Part shown: positions 32,277-43,875 of the stretch, piece by piece | How positions within the stretch are numbered: the first letter of the stretch is position 1 | Layout: every line of letters begins with the position of its first letter | Assembly (NCBI GenBank): GCA_020310875.1 | Contig: CM035415.1 | Span: 194,680,432 to 194,744,431, forward strand | DNA length: 64,000 nucleotides | From: Ceratopteris richardii | Taxonomy: Eukaryota; Streptophyta; Polypodiopsida; Polypodiales; Pteridaceae | Direction: 5' to 3' | Program-made: the position numbers and the translations under genes | Notes under the pieces: generated by a model | What the model was told of the DNA's origin: nothing | What the model saw: only the letters and a program-made list of their open reading frames with translations | Databases searched by the model: none

Positions 32277-34444
32277 TTATCGAGCTTTCATAACTAGGGT
32301 ATGTTCCTTGACTAGGGTCATAAAATGTGTCATATGGTTCATAAAAGCCCTCTCTAGGTTTTCTTCTGGTTGTGCAATCTTGACTGGGACAACGTTCTGT
32401 GGGTGGGGCGGTTGTTGTCCTAGTACTGGCTGTGGTTGTGTGTGTCCTTGATATGCGTATGGTCGTGGTACTGGTGCCTGCGGCTGATAAGAGGGATATC
32501 TAAAAACTTCATCTCCTTGATCTCTTTGGGGATATCCATACGGTCTCATGTATTGTTGTGCAGGTCTTGCTTGCCTATTGTAAGGGCAATTCTCTGTGCT
32601 ATGGTTTGTATACCTCTGCTCTATACTACAATATTGTAGAGGTCCGGGGACAGAGGGTCTATGATGAGCATAGGCAGGTGGTGGGACTACTCCTCTAGTA
32701 CACAAATGAGAAGGATGATCACCTCCGCACTGCATACATCTTCTAAGCATAGGCAGTCTCATAGGATTAGTGGGATAATTCCTCTGTCCTTGAACGTTCA
32801 GTTTTTTTGCTACTAACTCTGCTATTTCCTCCACATTGTTTTTAGAGTTTGATGTGCTACTGGCTGACTCTTCGCTTTTCAAACTACCTTGAGGTATTTT
32901 CAAGTCTTCTGCAAGGTTGTCTTCCAGGTCTATACATTCCTTCATACACTCTTGCAAAGTTTGAACCCTCTTTACATACACTAATGACCTCAAAGTTCCG
33001 TTCAACAATCCTTCCAAGAATAATGATACCATTTTATTCTGCGTCGGTCTCTCTTCCACAGGGCATCTGTCTACATATTGCTTGAATCTCCTTGCAGCCA
33101 ATCTCACTGACTCGGTAGGGACTTGTTTGAAGCTGTGGATTAATGATGAAGAATTGTTTTTAATTCCTGATTTGGTAAATTCTTCAATCATTTCTTGATA
33201 TACTTGCTCCATGTTCTGAAAGGTATTAGGGTCCAATGGCTGAAACCATGCCAAAGCTGTGTCTGACAAGGTAAGGCCAAAAGACTCATATTGAATCAAA
33301 AAGTCTTCTACCTGCTCGGCTCTAACTACTTGTTTAAATTCTGCTATATGATTGTAGGGTTCACTAGAGCCATCATAGTGATTTCTCATGCACTTGGCAA
33401 CTTGGATCGGCCTTAGTCGTCTTCCTGCTTCAGGTTGCCTAGGCATCACTGGGAAAATTGGTCTTCCTATTGGTATGCCTGGTCCTCTTACTACCTGTGG
33501 TCTGACTGGAGCATGAACTCCATGTCTTGGGTCAATAGCTGGTTACGGCCGGTAATTAGGGTTAATTGCAGGCATTGCAAATTGCACATGTGGCCTGACT
33601 GGGATCTGGGTTTGTTGTGTTTGTTGAGTTTGTCCCGACTGTTGATATGAATCATTCTGGGATGTTCCAAGTGGGTTCCGTGAGTGGCTTGGTCCCTAGG
33701 AGGGAACACTGGGATATTCTGATATTTCAACTCAGCTCTTTCTAATTCTGTTAATGGCCAATATCTTCTCTGATTTTTATCCAAATATGTGATGATGGTG
33801 GGGAACTCAGGATCTTGTAACTCATAGATGGTAACTGGATTAGGAGCAGCTTCCCATATAGAGGAATGGGCTCTAAGCAGATGCTCCATCCCATTGATCA
33901 AATATACATCTATTAGAGTGTCATCCTGGGGAATCAGGTCTCCTCTCCAAATTTTAGTAATCGTAGATCTCCCTCTAGGAGTAGTGACTTGCTCTTCGCT
34001 TCCACCTCCATTTAAGCTTGAAGCATTATTTTCTTCACCATGCTCATTAATGTTTTCCGGGTGTTCTGTGACCACGTATTGGATATCTCGTTTGTCCATG
34101 TACAGTCCTCCTACGTACTTGACTGCTGGTCTAGGCACTATGTAAGCTTCTGATGCTTTCTGTAACCTGGCCACAGATCTGTTTAAGCCATCCAAATAAA
34201 TAGGGATCTCATTGTGGTTGGTGTTCACATACTCCAAGGAGGTTCTGTATTCCCCCTCAATGATTGACATCATGCCAATCATGGGTACTGTGTTTTGCAT
34301 ATCCTCTGAAGCCATGGGAATTTCTCCTTCTGACTCACTAGAGGTCTCCGAGTAATGTGAATGGTTACTTGGCTCTGCTACACTACCTACAGAAGAAATT
34401 ACACTTCTTCGGCTTCCTAGGGTTCTTCCGGATCTCAGGTTCAT
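32277..34444 (-). pseudogene. gag region of element B
   Basis: Begins MNLRSGRTLGSRRSV at 34444. N-terminal matrix-like part to about 33600, capsid core with HIAEFKQVVRAEQVEDFLIQ and LAWFQPLD (about 33240-33350) and RRFKQYVDRCPVEERPTQ (about 33040-33090), a knuckle RCMQCGGDHPSHLC (about 32700-32740), then a Pro/Gln/Tyr-rich stretch leading to pol. Only a few breaks; otherwise well preserved. Confidence 0.9.
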
Positions 34445-35953
34445 CCACTTCTAAACTCTAATCAGTCTTTGGTACCCTTGGGTCTTAGGCACTCTTCACT
34501 ACAGGTCAAAAATGTCTAGAAGACTTGGGTTGGAAAGAAATGAGTAAAAAAGAATTTAGTCAGAACACGATACTTGTCTCCCAAACTCACGATACACGAT
34601 CTCCAGATTTAGACGATACCCGATACTTGACAAATATCGCGACATCTGCGAAACGATACCGATCGCTTAATGAAACGATACTGATACCTGAAGGCAAACC
34701 ATACACGATATTTGGTCACAGGCGATACACGATACTTGGAATAGACGATACTCGATATGTGGATAGTATCGCGATCTTTGATCTAAGCGATCTCTGGGCC
34801 AAACGATACTTGGCTGAACACGATATACGATACTTGAGATCCACGATACACGATCTCTGAACTGAAACGATCGACGATACACGATATCTGGTAAATATCG
34901 CGATCTCTGAAGATCAGACGATACACGATATTTGAACCAAACGATACTTCAGACAAACGATACACGATCAGCAGCAAGTATCGCGATCTCTGAGAAGAGA
35001 TACACGATACTTGAGCACAACGATACTTGATCTCCCGTAAACGATCGCTGGCAAAACGATACACGATACTTATCAGGTATCACGATCTTTGACCAAACGA
35101 TACTTCTCAAGTATCGCGACCGGCACGAAACGATACACGATCCACGATACTCAATAGACGATCGCTGGCAAACGATCTCTGACCAAGTATCGCGATCGGT
35201 ATGAAACGATACATGATCGATGGGAAATATCGCGATACTCAACCACAGGAGGTCACGATACTTGTGAAGTATCGCGATACTCGACCGCGGGAGTAAGACG
35301 ATACTTGACCCTTAGGCAATTTTTAAGAAAGATTTTTTAAGATTTGGTTTGAACCCCTTGATCTCCTAGTTCCTCTCTCCTCTCCTCACTCTCTGTATCC
35401 AACAAAACACCCCTTTTTACCCCCTGTAGCCCTCAGACGATACCTGGCGAAGATCGTTTCTCTTTCCTAACTTGATTTGCTTGAGAAATTTTGATTAAAA
35501 AGGTGGGCTAGCTCACCTTGGTAACTCTTGTGAGCTCTTTGTCACTCCCCCTAGCTCTGTGCAACCCCAGCTTGCCCTTTTGCTCTCTCACGATCTCTGG
35601 CGCAGCACACGATACTCGACAGTCTCTCTCACGATACTTGCTCAAAAACAAGTGATTTTCAAAATGACTCTTTTTGGCTTTTATACTTGGGATTTTCTTG
35701 CTTACAAAAAGGAAACTTTTCTGAACAAAACTAAACTCTACCCTAATGACTTGGTCCACTCTCTAATCACTCCTACTCTACTCCTTCTACTCACTTCCCT
35801 AAACTAACAACTCACTACACACACTCCAAGAATGAGAAGTAGCAAGTGCGGCTGAAAATGACTTACCAAAGAAGAGAAGATTTCCACTCCTCCACTTACT
35901 TCAATGCGAAAAGCTACTTACCATCACACGAATGCCTCGGTTTGATTCGTCAC
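34445..35953 (-). other. 5' leader of element B
   Basis: About 1.5 kb between PBS and gag with no supportable gene; roughly half of it is the repeat array at 34560-35310. Confidence 0.8.
34560..35310. repeat. CGATAC/ATCGCGAT repeat array in leader of B
   Basis: Dozens of degenerate ACGATACACGATACTTG-like units mixed with AAGTATCGCGATC-type units. AGTATCGCGATACT at 35268-35281 is a perfect palindrome, as in A. It is about twice as long as the array of A, so copy number varies between members of one family. Confidence 0.93.
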
Positions 35954-35971
35954 TCCCCGGCAACGGCGCCA
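35954..35971 (-). other. Primer-binding site of element B (tRNA-Asp)
   Basis: The minus strand reads TGGCGCCGTTGCCGGGGA, five bases inside the 5' LTR. Confidence 0.95.
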
Positions 35972-35976
35972 AAAAG

Positions 35977-36871
35977 TGTGTTGACCTAAGTATCAACTTA
36001 GGGACTTGCGGAGAAAGAGACTATACCTCAATCCCCTCACAAGTGCATATAGTGGGGATACACACCTTTACTTATCAATCCAAAGAGTATGCAAACCTAG
36101 CCGAGTGTATGAGGACATGCAATCATGTAATGATCAATGCAAATGAACTACTCAAAGAATGTAAATGAGGCAAGGACTTATCCAAACAAGCTCCAACTGT
36201 TGGTCAAGGCGAAACGATACTTGGTGCAGCAGTCGGCAGTATTTTGGACTTTTCTCCCAGCTCCGAACTCCAAATATAGCGAATAGCATATGCGTTTCGA
36301 AGCTCTCGAGAAGACGCATCCAATGGCAGTGGTTTCACTCAATTCTGACGCTCGTACTTCAAGTTATGAGCGAAATACTGAGTCGCGGGAATACTTTCCT
36401 ACACTTCAGCACTTCCTACACTTCGCACACACCTTTCCTACAGCAAAGAAACACTTTCATGGATAGACAACACTCACAAGCACTCTTTCCAAGCAATACA
36501 CATGCATGCAAGCTCACGAAGAAGAAGATAAGGAGGGAAGAAGACACAAATTCGAATTTCTGTGCTCTCTCCTCTCACAATGGCAAAAAGTCCTTTACAA
36601 AGAGTCACTTTTGACTTATATACTAGTGCCCTAAGTTTGGTCCTTTCACACAAGAAACCGGCACTTTATTCACTAAAAGACTAATTTCCTACTATTGTAC
36701 ATGGGTAAATCACTAATCTTCTGTGGGGATGCATCTAGAGGACTCCTCTAGTGCATTTACAACGGAAAATATATACAAGAGTGGTTATGATACAAAAGTT
36801 GTGTGTCCCAATCGGAAAAATTTTGGGGCCCGTCTTTTTCTCTGCTTTGTGCGCTCTTTAGCTCTGCAACA
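35977..36871 (-). repeat. 5' LTR of element B (895 bp)
   Basis: Same ends and length as 19882-20776. TATATAAG on the minus strand at 36615-36622 is the likely core promoter. Confidence 0.96.
36615..36622 (-). promoter_or_regulatory. LTR TATA box of element B (5' LTR copy)
   Basis: TATATAAG on the minus strand in the promoter-bearing LTR. Assigned by motif and by conservation in the 3' LTR and, with one change, in A. Confidence 0.6.
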
Positions 36872-36876
36872 AACTC
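36872..36876. repeat. Target-site duplication of element B, right copy
   Basis: AACTC, identical to 19877-19881; element C resumes directly after it. Confidence 0.95.
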
Positions 36877-39800
36877 CCTCTCACAAGACTCCACCACCAC
36901 CATTCCCATCTCCATCCGACCCACCACCTTCCCACCCACCTCATACGACTCCACCACCCCCCAAAGTAGGATCAGTCCTAGCAGATCCCACTCCCGAAGA
37001 CCTTAATATGATGCTTAAGGCATATCAGGCCAGAATCCAAGAAGGGCCAACCATAACTGATCATGAAAAATGCTACCTTAGAGTCGAGCTAGAGCTTGAA
37101 CGAACTAAAATTTGTGCTAAGATGGTGGAATTGGCTCAAGCCATGTTCGAAGCTAGCCGCCTCTTTAACATCTCTAGCTCAGCTAAGACGCAGTTACATT
37201 TTGATGGACTGCTGGAAAGAATAGAGAGGCTAATTGCACAATCAGAAAAGGAACCTGCCTCTCAAAGAAAGGACAGGGCAAGAGAACGGATAAGCCAGCC
37301 TCTTCAAGAAGCCCATGTGCCTCCTCAAGAAGCTTATCTTTCCCCCCAAAAGGCAGATGAGCCCCCCGCGAAAGCTTACAAACCTCCACAGATTGCCTAC
37401 ATTCCCTCTCAGGGAGCGTATGAGCCTGTTCGGAAAGGTAATAGAATAAGTAATCCTCCCCAGGAAGCTTGTGCTCCAGCCATCTATGAGAACGAGAAGA
37501 ACCAACGACAGAATAAGCCCTCCCTCCCAGGTTGCTTATGTGCCTAATTCTACGGAGCCAGACACTTCTTCTTCTATGAATCGGTTTGCACCAGACTTCC
37601 TACGTGAGATTCAAGAAGACAAATGGGATAACGAAAGTGAAGTCGCCCCTCCCTTTGAACTTGTGGATGATGCACACGACCAATTCCCACAAGACATCCC
37701 ATCTATTTACGGGGAACATGAGAGTACTCAGTCTCACGAGAGATTGGACTTTGAGTCTAATTCCATACAAGAGCTACCCCACTTCACAGGCCCATGGGAA
37801 GCAAAGTCCACGTGTATGAGAGCACCCACAGTCATGGTAAGGAACGACGACTCAGTCATACCTAGGAACTCGGAGGTAGTAAAGAACACCAAGGTGTAGC
37901 GCGATCTCACTTTGGAAGAACTGCCTAAGGATAGACCAGAAGCACAGAAATATGTAACCAGTCAAGTGACTGAAGTTGCAAAACCACATTCCCGGGTAGG
38001 ATCCCATAGGACAGTGCCAAAAATTCCCTTGGATAAGATAGGAGATATGTGTGAAGGTGAAGAAGGGAACACCTATCTTCCCATCACCTACCAGGAGTAC
38101 ACCACCAAGGCAATTTTGGACTCAGGTGCAGGAGTTGCAATTGCCACCACTTCCCTATGGAAGCGTTGGGGCAAGCCAGCACTCAGGCCAACGAGAATGA
38201 AATTGCAGATGGCCGATGGTCATATTGAAAGACCCTTAGGATTGCTAGAAGGAATAACTCTCACCACTTGTGGTGTCGAGTTTGAGCATACATTTGCCAT
38301 ATGTGACTTCAGCAAAAATCATGCCTATGAGATGATTTTGGGAAGACCATTTATGCAACAATTGCAAGTGGTACAGGACTGGGGAACCAACTCCTTGTAC
38401 CTGCAACACTTAGGTGTTACGACCAAAGTCAATCTCAAGGATTACTCTCATAGAGATGTCCCTCCTATCCAATGGAATCCCATCCATAGAGCCAAAGATG
38501 ATACAGAATCGGTGCATTCCATAGGGTCAAGATCCTCATGGATGCATGAAGACACCCACTTATGGATGTGCAAAGTAGCAGTAGACGAAGAGAAGAAAGA
38601 AAAAGCCAGAGAGGTAGGTGCAGAAGAAACCCATAGACCCATTCAAGACCCAGCCTATGCACCTGTAGTCTTTCCTGATGAGGAATTCGAACCCCATGGC
38701 TGGGCAGAAATTTTAGCAACCATGGACGTAGCCATCAATGAAGAACAATGGACACCTCACTGTGATGAGGATGGCTATGACATTTCAGTCTTCTCCATAG
38801 AGCCAATCATGGGAGAGGCAGTTCTAGAAGAATGCGAACCTAGCCCTGATGCATTTGAGGATGCAAGTGACTCCGATCTAGAGTCAATCATTATGGACCC
38901 ACCATTTGCATCAGATGAAGAATACTTCCATGAAGTAGAATTTCAACCCCAGAGGCATGGAGAACTTACAAATGATGTAAGATTAGCCACACATGTGACC
39001 CCAAAGGAAGAAGGAAAGAAACGAAAGAAGAGAGAAGTCTCACCAGAAGAGGAAGAATCTTTGTTTGAGGTCCCAGAAAATTTCAAGAAGTACGAGATAG
39101 ACGACAGGAGAGTCATGATAAGAATGCCTAAACGAGAGGGATAAGTAGGAGAGGCTTATGATAACAAAGAAACTACCAAGAAAATAGTAGTGGCCCTAGA
39201 AAAAGGAGAGGAGAGATGTACGTACATAGGTCATGACCTAACAGAGGAAGAAGAGCATGCGTTAATTGCCTTGCTAAGAGAATACAGAGATGTATTCGCT
39301 TGGAGTTACAAGGATTTGAAGGGTGTAGACCCAGACATATGCTCACACACCATCCCCATGACTTCATATGCCAAACCCTCTAAGCAAAAGCTCTATACAT
39401 ATAACGATAATTACGCTGCTAAGATCAAAGAGGAGATAGATAGACTGGTCGAAGCTGGATTTATCTATGAAATTGAGCACACTGAGTGGGTATCCCCCAT
39501 CGTAGTGGTGCCCAAGAAGAATGGCAAACTGCGTGTGTGTATTAACTTGAAAAAGGTTAATGCAGCCACGATTCGAGATAACTATCCACTTCCCATCACA
39601 GAACATCTGTTAGAAAGAGTGGCAGGCAAGGAAGTGTACAGCTTCCTTGATGGATTTTCGGGTTACAATCAAGTGGCCATAGCTCCAGAGGATCAACATA
39701 AGACAGCCTTTGCCACAGAATGGGGCATTTTTGCTTTTAGAGTAATGCCATTTGGGCTTACCAATGCACCAGCTACCTTCCAAAGGCTGATGTGCCATGT

Positions 39801-42800
39801 ATTTAAAGAGTTCCTGAGGAAAAACTTAGAAGTCTATGTTGATGATCTTTGTGCTCATTCGAACATTAGGCAAACCCATATCCCTGAACTCAGACAAATC
39901 TTTGACAAATGTAGGGAATATCAAGTCTGCCTGAACCCAGAAAAGTGCGTTTTTATGGTCAGGCAAGGCAAGATTCTTGGACACATAGTGTCAAAGAATG
40001 GCATATCCACTGACGAAGAGAAAGTGAGAGCTATAGCAGAGTTACCTTGGCCAAAGAATGTCAAGGAAGTACAAGCTTTCATGGGGCATTGTGGTTATTA
40101 CCGACGATTTATACACATGTTTGCTGTCATTGCAAAGCCCATGTAGGGACTTCTGACTAACTTTGAGTGGACGGATGAATGTGAGAATTCCTTCCAGGAG
40201 CTTAAACGAAGATTATGTTCAGCACCAATCTTGACCACACCATATTGGAATAAGCCGTTCCATGTTCACGTGGATGCATCCAATTATGCTATTGGGTGTG
40301 TACTTGCTCAACCTACTGGTGAAGGTAATATGGATCTTCCAATTGCCTATGCCAGTAGACAATTGAATGCGGCTGAACGGAATTACACTACTACGGAGAG
40401 AGAAGGTTTAGGCATGGTATATGCAGTCAAGAAATTTAGACACTATTTGCTTGCAAATAAGTTTAAATTTTTTACTGATCATCAAGCATTGCTATACCTC
40501 GTAAACAAGCCATGCAATACAGGAAGATTAGTGAGATGGTTTCTCTTACTAATGGAATATGATTTTGAGGTTGTGGTAAGGAAAGGGAGGACTCATTTGC
40601 GAGCAGATCACCTCTCTAGGCTCACATCGGGAGAAGCCCCACAAGGAGTGTCAGATGACCTCCCTGATGCTTACTTGTTTAATTTGGAAGTTGTGCCGCA
40701 GTGGGCTAAGCCATTGGTACCAGTATTGACATACGGACCTAATCATCCAGTGGTGAACACACGGAATAGAGAGGTTGTAAAAGCCCAAAAGTACCACATC
40801 ATGGCTGGAAGTATGTACAAGCACACAGATCAGGGGATCTTGGCTTGTTGCGTAGAAGAGGATGAGTACGCTAAATGGTTGCAATTAGCACATGTAGGTG
40901 CACTAGAGCAACACCATTCAAAGCAACGAACTTTACAGACGCTAAGGAGATTCGGAGTGCATTGGCCAACTATGGAAGCGGATGTCCAAAAGTTGTGCAA
41001 GGAATGCCCAATCTGTTGCACTAAACCACCTGTGGAACACGCTACTCTTTATCAAGTATCCATTGTGCCAGATTGGAGCGAACCTCTAGTATCCTTCCTG
41101 AGGACAAACACATTCCCTCCAGACATGACTCTGGCTAGGAAAAGGAGTTTAGAACAAGAAGCCCTGGATTACTCACTCATTGGTGATAATCTATACAAAC
41201 GCGGTAAAGATGGTTACCTGAGACTGTGTGTCCATGAGAGTGAATATCTTAAGATCTTGGAAACTGCTCACCAAGGTGTAGCAGGAGGACACTTTGGACC
41301 AGATCGGGTGATCAAGGCAATACTATTTGCGGGCTTCTGGTGGCCTATCCTTCACATGGATGCACATACCTATGTGAAACGGTGTGATGTCTGTCAGAGA
41401 ACTCAGTATCCTATACGAAAAGATGAGATGCCATTGAAACCTATGATGGGTGGACGTGCATTCTCTAAGTGGGGAATAGACTTCGTAGGTCCTATTAATC
41501 CCCCAGCTAAGGGTTCTCATGCGGAATACATCATTGTTGCAACAGACTATCTAACTAAGTGGGTAGAGGTAAAAGCTACGACAAAGAATGACGCTCAGAC
41601 AACTGCTAAATTCTTGTTTGAGAACGTATTCACAAGATATGGGCTACCTATAGAGCTTGTAAGTGATAGAGGCACTCATTTCTTGAACGAAGTGATTGAA
41701 AATCTACTCCAAGAATTCTTGGTAATACACAAGAAGTCTGCCCCCTATCACCCTCAAGCTAATGGACAAGCTAAGAGCACTAATAAGATCTTATGCAATG
41801 TACTGACGAAATTAGTGAACACTAAACGCTCTGATTGGGACAAACAGCTACACCATGCTGTTTGGGCATACCAAGTTGCCTACAAAACGGTACTCCAAGC
41901 CACCCCGTTTCAGATGGTATTCGACCAAAACGCTGTGCTACCCTTGGACTTCCTGATTCCTACATTGAGAGTAGCACAAGAGCACGAATGGACAGGTCAT
42001 GAGCTCTCCTCTAGGATCTTTGACCTTGAACGATTAGGGGAAACAAGACTGAGAGCCACTGCAGGAATATATGCACCCAAGAAGAGACAGAAGGCATACT
42101 TTGATGCCCATGTGAAGGATAAGGGTTTGAAAGCAAGAGATCTAGTTTTAGTCTATACATTGAAACAACACGCAAGGAAGCTAGAAAAGAGAGGCTACGG
42201 ACCTATGATCATCAATAGGATTTCCACGAGTGGAGCAGTACAACTAGCCACGTTAGAAGGTGATGTTCTCCCAAACTATATTAGCGGATGCAAAGTCAAG
42301 TTGTACCAGGAACCCCTCACGGAAGAAATGCTCAGTCGACTCAACACTGCTAAGAAACGCAAGGAGGAAGAAAAGCGAATTCGAGAAGAAGCTCAAGCAG
42401 AAGCCTTAGAACGCATCAGAAGGATGAAATTAAGAAGACAAGTGAGAGAGCACCCTAGGCAAGATGCATACGCAGATCAAAGATATGACATGGCTATGTG
42501 TGAAGTTTCAGGTGTTAGCTCGCATAAGATAACCGATCGACATCCTTTCATAACCATAGATATAGGACAAGGGAAGAGTGCAAGGACCGTAAGAGCCTTG
42601 ATTGACTCAGGTGCAGCCACTAGTGCTGTTAAGTTGTCTTACTGTCAAGAGTTACAGTTAACTGTCAATCCTGTGGAAGCATATCTCATAGGATTGGGAG
42701 GCGTGGAAACCCCTTGCATGGGCGAGGTGGAACTTCCCCTCTACATTCATGATGAGACAATGACAGTTAAAGTACTAGTGTGTCAAGATGAGGACCTCAC

Positions 42801-43380
42801 GGAACCCCTTGTCTTGGGTCAAGACTGGATCTATGACCAAGCAGTCAACTTGAACCTAAGAAGTGGACTTCTTCAGGTATGGGTCAATCATAGTCGAATT
42901 ACAGTAGAGTTAGATAATGGAGCACTCAAGGAACTAGGAAAGGCACAGACTCCTGGTCCTTCCAGGAGTACACATGAAGATGACCATGCTGTTCTTGTCC
43001 AAAACTATGTGTTGCAGAGGAATGATGGTTGCAAAAAAGGAGTCAGGGATGCAACGGAACTCCCTCCTTTTCCAAAGGCCAGAGGGAGGTGGCAACCAAA
43101 GGTGGATCAACGGAAGAAGAAGCAGAGTACTACCTATGTTGGAAATCAAAAGTACCTGCGCAGCAAAATGTCTCAGCAAGTGAAACAAGTGTGGGTGCGG
43201 AAAGGCGAACACCCGGTTGCACTTAAGCCAACCACACGGGCAAAGCCTCTTATTAGTGACCAACAACCCGATAATAATAAGAAGTCTTTCAGAAGCTCAT
43301 CGGCGAATGTGAAGTCTATTTGGGTACCCAAAAAGTCAATGAAAGGCCAGCCCACAATCAAGACAAATTTGGGTGCCTAA
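36877..43380 (+). pseudogene. pol region of element C
   Basis: Resumes after B with a Pro-rich stretch and VGSVLADPTPEDLN, matching the spacer of B (EVGSVLADPMPEELA). Then protease 1 with ILDSGAGVAIAT and ILGRPFMQQL (about 38110-38370), RT with YVDDLC (about 39835), RNase H with HVDASNYAIG (about 40265), HHCC module 1 (about 40890-41030), HHCC module 2 (about 41265-41400), integrase core with WGIDFVGP, SDRGTHF and YHPQANGQ (about 41475-41775), and protease-like 2 with LIDSGAA (42597-42617) and VLGQDWIYD (about 42811-42837). A handful of breaks. Long stretches stay open, in line with a young copy. Confidence 0.93.
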
Positions 43381-43653
43381 GGCTTGTTTGCGGGCTCAAA
43401 TAGCTACACCAAGAACAACCCTACACAGCATGATCCATTCACTCGCACAGCAGACATCCACTCATTTTCAACACCAAGGCCCGTGAGCACGAACAGAATC
43501 ACTTGTAAATGGGTCCCTAAAAGGCCTCACTTCCAAGCTGACACGCCTATAAAGCTCTCGAGAGTCTCTACGGAACCAAGAACAAAACCCATCCACTGCA
43601 TTTGGCTGCCCAAGACTTGTAACAAACCCCCGGACCCAATTGTAAATCCATGA
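43140..43653 (+). other. IWxPK linker region of element C
   Basis: Four spaced motifs: KQVWVRKGE, KSIWVPKKS, CKWVPKRPH and HCIWLPKTC, in basic Ser/Thr/Pro-rich sequence that follows protease-like 2. The counterpart in B lies in the same place. The motif also resembles the WVPK repeats seen in some plant copia proteins; its role is unknown. Confidence 0.6.
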
Positions 43654-43875
43654 CCACCTACTAACCGCTTCACTCTCACTTCACATCATTCCGCTTAGCT
43701 CGTAGGTCTACCTAATTCCTAACTACACACACTAGCACTGAGCACCTACTAACCCCTAACCACTCCCAAACTTTAAGTTAAGGTTGTAACAAGGGACACC
43801 ATGTCATTTTTGTGTCCATTGCAATGTTAACGTTTATTCATATATTCTCATAGAACCAGCTGCGAAGTTTTCAAC
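43654..43875 (+). other. Gap before the third-ORF region of element C
   Basis: Noncoding, about 220 bp, C/A-rich; equivalent in position to 24870-25153 of B. No clear signal. Confidence 0.4.

Larger units (their letters stand above)
19882..36871 (-). mobile_element. Element B: Ty3/gypsy LTR retrotransposon (Athila/Tat-like), nearly whole, nested in C
   Basis: 16,990 bp with two 895-bp LTRs, tRNA-Asp PBS, PPT and a perfect target duplication. pol (2093 residues) and the third ORF (1201 residues) are open; the gag end has only a few breaks. The two LTRs differ at about 12 of 895 positions by eye (about 1.3%), nearly all transitions, so insertion is recent on a plant time scale. Same family as A. 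It inserted in C's gag-pol junction on the opposite strand. Confidence 0.97.
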
